A stretch of 11,570 nucleotides of DNA from Campylobacteraceae bacterium (GCA_027063105.1 JAMOSL010000091.1:1-11570), one strand, 5' to 3'. Counted from the first letter of the stretch, positions 1-7,597 are shown. Notes: generated by a model from the sequence alone, not told the origin. Translations and numbers: made by a program.

Positions 1-318
1 AAATGTCATATTATATCCTCTAGTCATAGATACGATAAATGGAGATTCATCAGAAATAAGATGGTTTGTATAATTAATCTTTTTGTAATATATATGAGAC
101 AAATCTATATCTTGTAGAGCTTTAGATATTAAATAAGTAGATTTCAATAATTCAACTTGAGTATTCACTCTCATATCAGAACTATTTGGAGTTCCAACCC
201 TTATTGATGATTTTGCACTATATAAGTTAGTTTGAAAATATTGATAAGTATACACTAGCCCAATCCCTATTATAAAATTAATAAAAAAAGATATTTTAAA
301 TTTGGTGAGTTTTTGCAT
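1..318 (-). CDS. Wzz/Wzc-like polysaccharide co-polymerase, N-terminal part (runs off the window)
   Basis: An uninterrupted minus-strand frame starts at ATG 318-316 and stays open to base 1, giving 106 residues. The start is supported by an AAGGG ribosome site 7 bases upstream. The protein opens with a short basic stretch (MQKLTKFK) and one hydrophobic segment at about residues 9-24. A periplasmic-type region follows, with the pattern ELLKSTYLISKALQDIDLS, then YYKK and SPFIV. An 'E-LKS-..-KAL..L' helix followed by YYK and a 'SPF.V' strand is typical of the Wzz chain-length regulators and the N-terminal half of Wzc-type tyrosine kinases. These sit in the inner membrane and control export or length of surface polysaccharide. 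Start and minE stop are 33 bases apart on the same strand, so co-transcription with the min genes is possible. Whether a C-terminal BY-kinase domain exists cannot be seen. Family call moderate; existence of the gene good. Confidence 0.6.
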   Translation of the reverse strand, partial: MQKLTKFKISFFINFIIGIGLVYTYQYFQTNLYSAKSSIRVGTPNSSDMRVNTQVELLKSTYLISKALQDIDLSHIYYKKINYTNHLISDESPFIVSMTRGYNMTF

Positions 319-341
319 AAATATACCCTTGTAATTTTAAA

Positions 342-363
342 CTAGAGTTTTCTAAACCTCTAG
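342..363 (-). other. Stem-loop spanning the minE stop codon
   Basis: CTAGAG (342-347) and CTCTAG (358-363) are perfect inverted arms. TTT (348-350) can also pair with AAA (354-356) if C357 is bulged, leaving a 3-base loop. In the minus-strand mRNA the hairpin covers the last two codons and TAG stop of minE and is followed by only a short U-rich stretch (UUUAAAAUU). It could be a weak or attenuating terminator between minE and the downstream membrane-protein gene, or an mRNA-processing site. The U-tract is too poor to call a confident terminator. Confidence 0.35.
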
Positions 364-579
364 CTGTACATCTATAGATAGAGCTTCAATATCACCCTCT
401 CTCTCTTTAGTTATCTCTATATCCTTCACTGCGATATATTTTCTAACCACCTCAATAATCTCTGCCTTCATATCGTCCATAAAAGGATATGTTTCATTCC
501 TCCTATCAGACATAATGGCAATAGTCAATCTATCTTTTGCAATAGATGCACTCTTTTTCTTTTTGGACCAAGGAAACAT
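352..579 (-). CDS. minE: Cell division topological specificity factor MinE
   Basis: This 75-residue protein displaces MinC from MinD and stimulates MinD ATPase at the membrane, which drives Min oscillation and keeps the division site at midcell. Residues 12-27 (SIAKDRLTIAIMSDRR) match the conserved MinD-contact segment of the family (IAKERL..I.....R). Residues 37-74 (MKAEIIEVVRKYI, then DIEALSIDVQL) match the dimeric topological-specificity fold. The N-terminal membrane-targeting stretch (MFPWSKKKK) is a few residues shorter than E. coli MinE and keeps only a tiny hydrophobic patch before the basic run. Its ATG overlaps the minD stop as TAATG, so it is probably translated by coupling, helped by an AAAGGGA sequence inside the end of minD. 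Last gene of the minC-minD-minE set. Confidence 0.93.
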   Translation of the reverse strand: MFPWSKKKKSASIAKDRLTIAIMSDRRNETYPFMDDMKAEIIEVVRKYIAVKDIEITKEREGDIEALSIDVQLEV

Positions 580-1391
580 TATTTAAATATCCCTTTAAAT
601 TTATTCATAAAACTTACATCTACCCGTTCTATATCTTCCATCTTAACATTTTTACCACAAATTCTCATAGCAATTCGCTTATATGCCTCTCCAGCTATTG
701 ATTTATCTTTTAAAATAACAGGTTTACCTTGGTTAGATGCATCAATGACTCCTCTATCTTCAGGGATTTTACCAAGTAATTTAATATTTAATATTTCTAA
801 TATATCTTCACTATTGAGCATCTCACCCTTTTGAACCATTTCGGCTACAATTCGATTGATAATTAAATATTTCACAACCTCTTCGCCATCTTTAACTTTT
901 TGAGACTTGGAATCTAATATTCCAATAGCTCTATCAGCATCTCGAATAGATGATACCTCTGGATTAACAACAATAATAGCAGCATCAGCAAACTCTATTG
1001 TATGCTCATATCCACCCTCTATCCCAGCTGGTGCATCGAGTATTACATAATCAAAATCTTTTTTTAGATTATCTAATAACTCTTTAATCTTATTAGAGTC
1101 TAAAACTGTTTTGTCTTTAGTCTGTGAAGCTGCTAAAAATGATAAGTCTGGATTTACCTTACTTTTAATAAGAGCTTGTTTTATATTAACCTCTCCATCC
1201 ATAACTTGAACCATGTCATAAACTACACGATTTTCTAATCCTAGAATCATATCCAAGTTTCTTTGCCCAATATCAAAATCTACTACAACAACTTTTTCTC
1301 CATTCATAGCAATACCTAATCCAAGATTTGCTGTTGCTGTTGTTTTTCCTACTCCACCTTTTCCACTAATGACTGCTATTACGATGCCCAA
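579..1391 (-). CDS. minD: Septum site-determining ATPase MinD
   Basis: A 270-residue deviant-Walker ATPase that binds the membrane as an ATP dimer, recruits MinC, and is released by MinE. The P-loop GKGGVGKTT is at residues 10-18 with signature lysine K11 and catalytic K16. Switch I (DFDIGQRN) begins at D38 and switch II (DAPAGIE) at D119. Residues 258-270 (DVSFMNKFKGIFK) form the C-terminal amphipathic membrane-targeting helix. The wording NPDLSFLAASQTKDK (80-94) closely resembles MinD of Campylobacter-type bacteria. The start codon is TTG (1391-1389), not ATG. It is supported by a strong AAGGAGA site ending 4 bases upstream and by the exact position of the expected MinD N-terminus. The gene overlaps the end of minC by 13 bases and shares one base with minE, so the three are an operon with translational coupling. 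Confidence 0.97.
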   Translation of the reverse strand: MGIVIAVISGKGGVGKTTATANLGLGIAMNGEKVVVVDFDIGQRNLDMILGLENRVVYDMVQVMDGEVNIKQALIKSKVNPDLSFLAASQTKDKTVLDSNKIKELLDNLKKDFDYVILDAPAGIEGGYEHTIEFADAAIIVVNPEVSSIRDADRAIGILDSKSQKVKDGEEVVKYLIINRIVAEMVQKGEMLNSEDILEILNIKLLGKIPEDRGVIDASNQGKPVILKDKSIAGEAYKRIAMRICGKNVKMEDIERVDVSFMNKFKGIFK

Positions 1392-2041
1392 TTAATCTCC
1401 TTTTTAAGTACAGGGGTTATCAATATTTTATTATCTTTTAACTCTATTCTATTTAGTTTCTCTTCCAATAAATCGTTATCTACTTGAACTCCATGAAATA
1501 TTATATTTGCCTTTGGTGAATTACTAAGCATCATAAAATTTCCATCACATCTAATAGCACCTTCAACAACTTGTGTAATGATGAGGTTACCAGTTATATT
1601 TATAGTTGCTCCACTATTTACACGATTTAAAAGAAGTAAGTCACCATCTATTTTAAGTTCCTGACCACTTCTCACCATACTATCTAAAACTTTTAAATTA
1701 TTATGTAATTTATTTGATAGTCTATTTAATTCAGCTTTGATAAATTCTTGTTCTCTCTCTTCTTCTAGTCGAATCCTCTCTTCTTCTAATTCTAACTCTT
1801 GTCTATTTTTGTTTCTTGGTAGTTCAATATTGTTAACAAAAATTAATGATTTTGAAATCAAATAATCTTTAATTCTATCCGATAGTTCACCATTAATTAC
1901 GATTAATCTATCTTTAAATAATATATAATTATTGTCAAAAAAAGATATAAATTTATTTTCATCTTCTACAGTTGTCTCATAAACTTTAACCGAATACTGA
2001 TTTCCTTTCAAAAGAGACCTTTCATATTTTTTAATTTTCAT
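1379..2041 (-). CDS. minC: Septum site-determining protein MinC, FtsZ-assembly inhibitor
   Basis: A 220-residue inhibitor of FtsZ polymerisation that MinD recruits to the membrane. The C-terminal beta-helix domain (about residues 115-210) is clear. It holds the RSGQ motif at 124-127, which contacts MinD in characterised MinC proteins, followed by KIDGDLLLL, NSGATINITGNLII and a terminal strand set. The N-terminal domain (1-75) is weakly conserved, as is usual for MinC. A very acidic/arginine-rich linker (about 80-105, ELELEEERIRLEEEREQE) likely forms a helix or short coiled coil between the domains. The ATG at 2041-2039 has only a poor upstream ribosome site (AAAGATAA). First gene of the minCDE set; its stop lies inside the minD 5' end (13-base overlap). 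It faces away from ftsK across a 71-bp gap. Confidence 0.93.
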   Translation of the reverse strand: MKIKKYERSLLKGNQYSVKVYETTVEDENKFISFFDNNYILFKDRLIVINGELSDRIKDYLISKSLIFVNNIELPRNKNRQELELEEERIRLEEEREQEFIKAELNRLSNKLHNNLKVLDSMVRSGQELKIDGDLLLLNRVNSGATINITGNLIITQVVEGAIRCDGNFMMLSNSPKANIIFHGVQVDNDLLEEKLNRIELKDNKILITPVLKKEINWAS

Positions 2042-2057
2042 AATTTTATCTTTTTTG

Positions 2058-2086
2058 TTGTAATAGAGTGATTAATTAGTTATAAT
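2058..2086 (+). promoter_or_regulatory. Candidate sigma-70 promoter for ftsK
   Basis: TTGTAA (2058-2063) and a perfect TATAAT (2081-2086) are separated by 17 bases, the preferred spacing. Transcription would begin near 2093, giving a leader of about 20 bases that contains the AGGAGAG ribosome site at 2103-2109. The -10 overlaps the minus-strand candidate for minC, so the two directions may compete for RNA polymerase. Confidence 0.5.
2079..2084 (-). promoter_or_regulatory. Candidate -10 element for minCDE
   Basis: Read on the minus strand this is TATAAC, preceded by a T-rich run (TATTTTATTTTTAT), the arrangement common in Campylobacterota sigma-70 promoters, where a T-tract rather than a -35 box is typical. 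A start about 7 bases downstream would leave a leader of roughly 30 bases before the minC ATG. It overlaps the -10 proposed for ftsK on the other strand. Inferred from pattern only. Confidence 0.35.
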
Positions 2087-2112
2087 AAAAATAAAATACC
2101 TTAGGAGAGAAT

Positions 2113-4032
2113 TTGAAAATCAAAATTATTATTTTTGCTTTTATTTTTATATATTTAGCATTCTCAACACTATTTTATGGAACAGGATTAGCAGGAAATA
2201 TTGGAAATATGATTGGTGGTATGAATATCGAACTATTTGGAAATTTAGCTTATATAAATATGTTTCTACTTTTTTATCCAATATATAAAATTCAACAAAA
2301 ACCTTCTAAATTGACTGATATAGAGTTCTATATAGGATGGCTTTTATTCTTTATATCTTTAATTATATTATCATCTTTGATATTTGAACCTTCAGAAAGT
2401 GGTGCTTTAGCTATGGGCATATACTCATTTTTACTTCCATATATAGGTAAAGCTGGTATATGGTTATTTTGGTTTATGATTATTCTATTATATTTAGTTT
2501 TAACAGTAGATGATGAATTTGATATAGATGATTTTAATAATAAATTATATTATATTAAAGATTTTTTTTATTATCTAAGTGATAAAATAAATAATATAAA
2601 AATACCTCAAAAATCTTATGATATAAATTTTTTAAAGATAATACGAAATCCATTTGAAAACTCTCATAGCGATATTATGATGCCATATAATCCAAATACT
2701 CAAAACTTTATTGACCCAAGAGAAAATATACAAATACCTAATAATAGTGTTGATAAAAAAGTAATAATAAAACCTAAAGTAGTTATTATAAATGAATTAG
2801 AAGAAAATTCTAAACTATTAAATGAGATAGAAAAAGGTGAACAATATAAACCAAAAAACTTTAAACTTCCTAAAACAAGCTTTTTACAGGAAGTAACAAA
2901 AACATCTACAAGTCTAGGAGAAGTTGAAATAGATAGAAAAATAAAAGGTCTTTTAGAAAAATTACAAAAATTCAATCTTGATGGAAATGTTATAAGAACA
3001 TACTCTGGCCCACTCGTTACAACTTTTGAATTTAGACCAGCTCCAAGTGTAAAAGTATCTAAAATATTAAATCTTCAAGATGATTTGGCTATAGAATTAA
3101 GTGTAGAAACAATTAGAATACAAGCTCCTATACCAAATCGGGATGTTATCGGAATAGAGATACCTAATAAGCGTTTTGATACGATATATCTAAGAGAGAT
3201 ATTAGAAAGTAAATTATTTAATGAGTCAAAATCACCTTTAACTATAGCATTAGGAAAAGATATTGTTGGTAAACCATTTATTGCCGACCTAAAAAAGATT
3301 CCTCATCTTCTTATTTCAGGTACGACAGGTAGTGGTAAATCAGTAGGTATTAATGCTATGATTTTATCCCTTTTATATAGAAATGACCCTGATAATTTAA
3401 AGCTTGTCTTGATTGACTCCGAAATGTTAGAATTTTCTATATATAATGATATTCCTCATCTATTAACTCCCGTTATTGTAGAAACTAAAAAAGCTATATC
3501 AGTATTAGATAATTTAGTTTTAGAGATGGAAAGAAGATATAAACTTATAGCAGAAAAAAAAGTAAAGAACATTGATAACTTTAATGAAAAGATGGAGAAA
3601 GAATATGGTGCAAGAATGCCATTTATTGTTATTTTTATAGATGAATTAGCCGATTTAATGATGACTGGAGGTAAAGAGGTAGAATACTCTATAGTGAAAT
3701 TAGCCCAAATGGCAAGAGCAGTAGGAATACATTTAGTTGTAGCAACTCAAAGACCTAGTGTTGATGTTATAACAGACTTAATTAAAGAAAAAATACCTTC
3801 GAGACTAAGTTATAGAGTTGAGAAACAAATTGATTCAGAGATTATACTAGATATAATAGGTGCAGAGAGCCTATTAGGAAGAGGTGATGCACTGTTCACC
3901 CCACCAGCATCTATTGGATTAATAAGACTTCATGCACCTTGGAATACAGAAGTAGAAGTAGCAGAGATAGTAGAATTTCTAAAAGCCCAAAGAGCACCAA
4001 ATTATGATGAGAGTTATTTAATGATGGCTTAA
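2113..4032 (+). CDS. ftsK: FtsK/SpoIIIE-family DNA translocase, divergent and lacking the gamma domain
   Basis: A 639-residue membrane-anchored ATPase of the family that pumps chromosomal DNA through the closing septum. The TTG start (2113-2115) follows an AGGAGAG site; the protein begins with a membrane segment. Hydrophobic segments lie at about 4-22, 44-58, 74-91 and 104-131. A low-complexity linker runs to about 265, then the alpha/beta motor. Walker A is GTTGSGKS (403-410) and Walker B is VIFIDELAD (506-514). The family block ATQRPSVDVIT is at 544-554, and LLGRGDALFTPP at 587-598. Oddities: the usual 'IDPK' after strand 2 reads IDSE (434-437), 'TGLIKAN' reads TDLIKEK (554-560), and the protein stops right after LKAQRAPNYDE. 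It therefore lacks the roughly 60-residue winged-helix gamma domain that reads KOPS-type sequences and activates Xer recombinase. It may be a paralogue, with a full-length FtsK elsewhere, so the symbol is provisional. Confidence 0.88.
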   Translation: MKIKIIIFAFIFIYLAFSTLFYGTGLAGNIGNMIGGMNIELFGNLAYINMFLLFYPIYKIQQKPSKLTDIEFYIGWLLFFISLIILSSLIFEPSESGALAMGIYSFLLPYIGKAGIWLFWFMIILLYLVLTVDDEFDIDDFNNKLYYIKDFFYYLSDKINNIKIPQKSYDINFLKIIRNPFENSHSDIMMPYNPNTQNFIDPRENIQIPNNSVDKKVIIKPKVVIINELEENSKLLNEIEKGEQYKPKNFKLPKTSFLQEVTKTSTSLGEVEIDRKIKGLLEKLQKFNLDGNVIRTYSGPLVTTFEFRPAPSVKVSKILNLQDDLAIELSVETIRIQAPIPNRDVIGIEIPNKRFDTIYLREILESKLFNESKSPLTIALGKDIVGKPFIADLKKIPHLLISGTTGSGKSVGINAMILSLLYRNDPDNLKLVLIDSEMLEFSIYNDIPHLLTPVIVETKKAISVLDNLVLEMERRYKLIAEKKVKNIDNFNEKMEKEYGARMPFIVIFIDELADLMMTGGKEVEYSIVKLAQMARAVGIHLVVATQRPSVDVITDLIKEKIPSRLSYRVEKQIDSEIILDIIGAESLLGRGDALFTPPASIGLIRLHAPWNTEVEVAEIVEFLKAQRAPNYDESYLMMA

Positions 4033-4039
4033 TCTTATA

Positions 4040-4055
4040 GAAACAATAATGTTTT
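4040..4055. terminator. Weak AT-rich hairpin between convergent ftsK and the dmsBC-like gene
   Basis: GAAACA (4040-4045) and TGTTTT (4050-4055) can pair around an ATAA loop, with one G-U pair at the base. It lies in the 21-base gap between the two convergent stop codons and just enters the last codon of the minus-strand gene. Position fits a shared bidirectional terminator, but the stem has a single G-C pair and no long U-tract, so this is a weak call. Confidence 0.25.
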
Positions 4056-5643
4056 ATCCTCTCTGATTCCCAGCAAAAAAGTTTCCTGCTAATCCTAAGG
4101 GAACAACAGTTCTATAAAATAGATACCTACCTATCAATTCGCTTGATAATGCACCAATAATTGAAATTATTAAAGTAATAATAGCTAAAGGTATAAGTCC
4201 ACTTGCAATAAATAGAATAACGAATAGTGGTAATATCAGTGCAAATATAATTAGACTATATAAACGGATTATTTTTAGCTTTCCAAAATGTTCTTGAAGT
4301 AATATTCTTGTTCTGTTCAGTTGATAATATAGAATATCTTCTTTATTTAAATGACGATAGAATATGACTTCTTCATATATAATAAAAACTTGTGTCATTC
4401 CAGCTAGAAGTGCTACAGATAAAAGTACCATTGCTCCATCTTTACCATTAGTTATTAAAAGTATTGCAGAGATAAGTAAAAAACCTATATATCCTGAACC
4501 GAAGAACCTTTTAGTTGTTGATTTTCTATTCCAAGATGGACGAGCTTTGATTCTGTAAATCATAGATTGTGCATAAATACCAAATATTCCTATAATTAAA
4601 GTAATAGCCATAGTAAATAATAGTAAGAATCCTTTAATCTCTAAAAAATACATTCCTGCTACTATTGTTGCAAGTCCAGTATAAGCTCCTAGTGCGATAG
4701 CTTCTCGAGATAACCAAGATGTTCTCCAGTTTTTCATAGCCATAATAGCCATAATTGGTCGTCCTAAATGTAGGGCTGAAAGTGGCAATCCAATAGCTGA
4801 TGGAATAAATGCAATAATTGCCATACCTAATGTAGGTTGAGGAAGATTAAATCCAAAACTAAAAAGTAATTGACCTAAAAATAGAGCTAAAAAAGCACCA
4901 AGAGATATTTGTGTTAGAATAGTCATAAAAACTAAAGGTAACTCTGAATGAGCTGGTTTGAGTAACCTATCATTAGCTGGTTTATAGTTTGGCATATTTT
5001 CAGGAAGTGTATATCTTGTTGTTGGTTTAGTAATATTTATATCTGGTAGATGAGGTGCTACTCCCTCTTTTTGCATGTCATGCTTTATCCATTCTTCTTT
5101 ATTTACTGCCTCTATTTCAATAGCTCCAGCAGGACAAGCTTGAATACAGGCAGGAGTTTCACCCACAGCCAACTTATCATGACACATATCACATTTAGTT
5201 ACTATTCCTCTATCTTTATTAAATACAGGTACTTCATAAGGACAATTCCAAGTACAATATTGACATCCAATACAACTATCATCATCATGAAATACTATTC
5301 CATTATCTTCAAATTTAATATATGAATTGGTAGGACATCCACGCAGACATTCAGGGTCTATACAGTGATTACAGCTCATAGAGTTAAAAAGTTGGGAGAC
5401 ATCAGGAAATATTCCTCCTTCCATCTCTCCAACTCGTCGCCATTTTACATCAGAAGGATTATTTTGAAGTTCATTACATGCTACTTCACAACAGTGACAC
5501 CCAACACAAGCTGTTGCATCAAAGTGAAAACGATATTGCTCCCCATCTTTAAGTTCTGGAATATCTATGCTATAGTTTCCACACTGCATTCCTGTATCAG
5601 CTTTATGTTTTATAAAATTATCCAAAGGTGTACTATTTGACAT
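4054..5643 (-). CDS. DmsB-DmsC-like fusion: four-cluster ferredoxin subunit joined to an 8-helix quinol-oxidising membrane anchor
   Basis: A 529-residue fusion of the electron-transfer and anchor subunits of a complex-iron-sulfur molybdoenzyme. The N-terminal half has sixteen cysteines in four clusters: C46/49/52/56, C91/94/99/103, C124/127/130/134 and C151/154/166/170. This is the pattern of DmsB with four [4Fe-4S] centres. From about 235 on it is hydrophobic with about eight membrane helices (near 238-262, 273-292, 315-335, 338-358, 384-398, 403-423, 460-480, 483-503), as in DmsC. No twin-arginine signal is present, so the Fe-S domain should stay in the cytoplasm. It starts one base after the nirA stop with an AAAGGGAG site and is surely co-transcribed with nirA. 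No catalytic molybdopterin subunit is in the window. Context suggests electron delivery from quinol to an assimilatory nitrate reductase, perhaps also to NirA; DMSO or polysulfide reduction cannot be excluded from sequence. Confidence 0.85.
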   Translation of the reverse strand: MSNSTPLDNFIKHKADTGMQCGNYSIDIPELKDGEQYRFHFDATACVGCHCCEVACNELQNNPSDVKWRRVGEMEGGIFPDVSQLFNSMSCNHCIDPECLRGCPTNSYIKFEDNGIVFHDDDSCIGCQYCTWNCPYEVPVFNKDRGIVTKCDMCHDKLAVGETPACIQACPAGAIEIEAVNKEEWIKHDMQKEGVAPHLPDINITKPTTRYTLPENMPNYKPANDRLLKPAHSELPLVFMTILTQISLGAFLALFLGQLLFSFGFNLPQPTLGMAIIAFIPSAIGLPLSALHLGRPIMAIMAMKNWRTSWLSREAIALGAYTGLATIVAGMYFLEIKGFLLLFTMAITLIIGIFGIYAQSMIYRIKARPSWNRKSTTKRFFGSGYIGFLLISAILLITNGKDGAMVLLSVALLAGMTQVFIIYEEVIFYRHLNKEDILYYQLNRTRILLQEHFGKLKIIRLYSLIIFALILPLFVILFIASGLIPLAIITLIISIIGALSSELIGRYLFYRTVVPLGLAGNFFAGNQRG

Positions 5644-5644
5644 A

Positions 5645-7567
5645 TTATACTCCCTTTAATTGCATTAATAATTCAGAAAAAACATTTGCTCTTGAACTTT
5701 TATTTGTATCTGTCATCATATAAATAACCTCACTTAATTTATTTGGTACTTTTGAATTTATTTTACTTACTTCATCTCTTCTAATTTTTCTAGGTTGTGA
5801 TAAAATTGGTTCAAATTCATTATCTACTCCTATAAATCTTTTTTCATTTGTAAGTAGTTTAAATAATTTCATTCCAAAATCTATAATTTCAAAATTTTCT
5901 TTTTTATAAGTTTTTGGATTATCCTCTAATTCTAGTATAACGCCTAAATTTAGCTTGTCATTTAGAATATAGTTAATTTTTGTCATAAATCCAATGGCTT
6001 GATATGAATAATTAGAACTTAAAAATCTATCCTCAAATATTTCAAAGCTTTCACCTCTTTGTTTATTCTCTTTATAAGTTTGAAGTAGATATTTGATATG
6101 ATATTTTGCTTCTATAATAGGTATAGATTTATGCAAAACTCTAGCTTCTTTTGCTTCTCTAGTAATTTTTCCACCAATTAAAATATGTACACCATCTACA
6201 CGATTATTATTATCGTCTTTAGCCTTACAACCTTCAAATCCAATATCAGCAATACCATTTATTCCACATCCTTTTGGACATGCTGACCAATTCATTCTTA
6301 CCATTCCATTTGTTATAGCTACTTCAGAGTTAAGAAAATTTGCCATTTCAATCGCATCAGGTTTATTTGGAATCACACCAAAGCTACAAGTTTTTGTACC
6401 TGCACAAGCTATCATATCATTGAAATATATATTGTTATATGCATCATATTTTGTAATTATTGTAGTAGACTCGAAAGCCTCTAATGAATCTTTATCAATA
6501 TCAACTACAAATATATTTTGGTCATAAGTTAATCGTAAATTACCTGAACCAAATCCTTTTGCTCTATTTGCTACTTCTATCATATCTGTACCACTAAATA
6601 TACCTGATGGTACAATAATTTTATGAGCATATTTACCATTTTTTAAAAGTACTTTATTTGAACCTAACGAAATATTTTGAGATTGAACTAATGTTTGACC
6701 AGCTTCTCTAAAATCTTTACCAGCTATTCTTTTCACCTCATCAATAAAATCTTTTATTCCGACATCTTGAAGTAAAAAATGCAATCGATTCTTATTTCTA
6801 TTATCTCTATATCCATAAGTTTTAAATGTTTCTAACAATGCCATATAAAAATCATTTACTTCATTAATTGTTACAAAGATATTAGTATCTTTAGATTGAA
6901 CACCAACTCTTGCACCTAAATAAACATTGAATCCAAATTCACCATTCTTATTGGCTAGAACAAAACAGCAGTCATGTCCAAATATATTACAAGAATTTGA
7001 TAATGAACCTAAAATTCCAGTATTAAATTTTCTAGGTAGAACTGAAATCCATTCAGGATTTTCAATAGTCATTTTTTGAAGTTCATCTACAATTGGTTTT
7101 GTATCTATTATATTATCAAATGCCAAACCATCTAATGGATCTGCCACAATATTTCTAGGATTATCAGCACCTGTCTGAAAAGTACTTATTCCCACATCTT
7201 TAAGCTCTTTTAATACTTTTGCAATATTTTCTATTTTTATATAACGCAACTCTATTTGCATTCTTGTAGTTATATCTATATAATCATTACCATACTTTTG
7301 AGCCACTTCTCCTATACGAATCGCTTGTTCATTATTTAGCTGACCAATAGGAAGACGAACACGAAGCATAAAGTCTTCACCTTTATCAAAAAGACCAAAA
7401 CATTTTAAGAAATATCCACTATCTTCTTTTGATAAATTTTCATACCCTAAACTTGCTATCTCTTCTAGCTGTGTATAAACATTCATAGGTATTTTTAATG
7501 CTTTTGTTTTTTCAACTTTATTCTGCTTCTTATTTCTACTCTCAAATGCAGTTTCTAAAATATTCAT
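5645..7567 (-). CDS. nirA: Siroheme/[4Fe-4S] nitrite reductase, NirA type, with a C-terminal extension
   Basis: A 640-residue enzyme of the nitrite/sulfite reductase superfamily, predicted to reduce nitrite to ammonium in the cytoplasm with six electrons from ferredoxin or a similar donor. The four cluster/siroheme ligands are C388 and C394 (CAGTKTC) and C430 and C434 (CPKGC). The siroheme-site motif TTRMQIELR is at 100-108, and the conserved DNPRNIVADPLDG lies at 135-147. The usual NirA core ends around residue 520. About 120 further residues follow with no cysteines, so they are not the fused plant-type ferredoxin known from some cyanobacterial NirA proteins. Sulfite reductase is the alternative, but the divergent narK neighbour favours nitrite. 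ATG 7567-7565 has an AAGGGAA site. First gene of the nirA-dmsBC-like pair, divergent from narK. Confidence 0.85.
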   Translation of the reverse strand: MNILETAFESRNKKQNKVEKTKALKIPMNVYTQLEEIASLGYENLSKEDSGYFLKCFGLFDKGEDFMLRVRLPIGQLNNEQAIRIGEVAQKYGNDYIDITTRMQIELRYIKIENIAKVLKELKDVGISTFQTGADNPRNIVADPLDGLAFDNIIDTKPIVDELQKMTIENPEWISVLPRKFNTGILGSLSNSCNIFGHDCCFVLANKNGEFGFNVYLGARVGVQSKDTNIFVTINEVNDFYMALLETFKTYGYRDNRNKNRLHFLLQDVGIKDFIDEVKRIAGKDFREAGQTLVQSQNISLGSNKVLLKNGKYAHKIIVPSGIFSGTDMIEVANRAKGFGSGNLRLTYDQNIFVVDIDKDSLEAFESTTIITKYDAYNNIYFNDMIACAGTKTCSFGVIPNKPDAIEMANFLNSEVAITNGMVRMNWSACPKGCGINGIADIGFEGCKAKDDNNNRVDGVHILIGGKITREAKEARVLHKSIPIIEAKYHIKYLLQTYKENKQRGESFEIFEDRFLSSNYSYQAIGFMTKINYILNDKLNLGVILELEDNPKTYKKENFEIIDFGMKLFKLLTNEKRFIGVDNEFEPILSQPRKIRRDEVSKINSKVPNKLSEVIYMMTDTNKSSRANVFSELLMQLKGV

Positions 7568-7591
7568 GAAAATTCCCTTAGCTTTTTTATT

Positions 7592-7597
7592 ATTATA
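7592..7597 (-). promoter_or_regulatory. Candidate proximal -10 element for nirA
   Basis: On the minus strand the sequence is TATAAT, preceded by TTTTTTTATAGA, the T-tract-plus-TATAAT form typical of Campylobacterota housekeeping promoters. Transcription would start near 7585, leaving a leader of under 20 bases that still contains the nirA ribosome site (AAGGGAA). An alternative, more distant -10 for nirA is at 7666-7671. Confidence 0.45.

Noticed and set aside
2700..2975. Minus-strand open frame of 91 codons
   Set aside because: It lies wholly antisense within ftsK, has no ribosome site or recognisable motif, and its low-complexity composition mirrors the AT-rich linker of ftsK.
4364..5640. 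Plus-strand open frames at 4364-4558, 5050-5325 and 5365-5640
   Set aside because: All are antisense to the DmsB-DmsC-like gene, whose sixteen ordered cysteines and membrane helices prove the minus-strand frame. The plus-strand products show no domain.
4054..7567. Reading the nirA/dmsBC-like pair as a sulfite or DMSO reductase system
   Set aside because: The siroheme enzyme family includes sulfite reductases and the anchor is DmsBC-like, but the shared divergent control region with a NarK transporter makes nitrate/nitrite chemistry the better reading. It is not excluded, only less likely.
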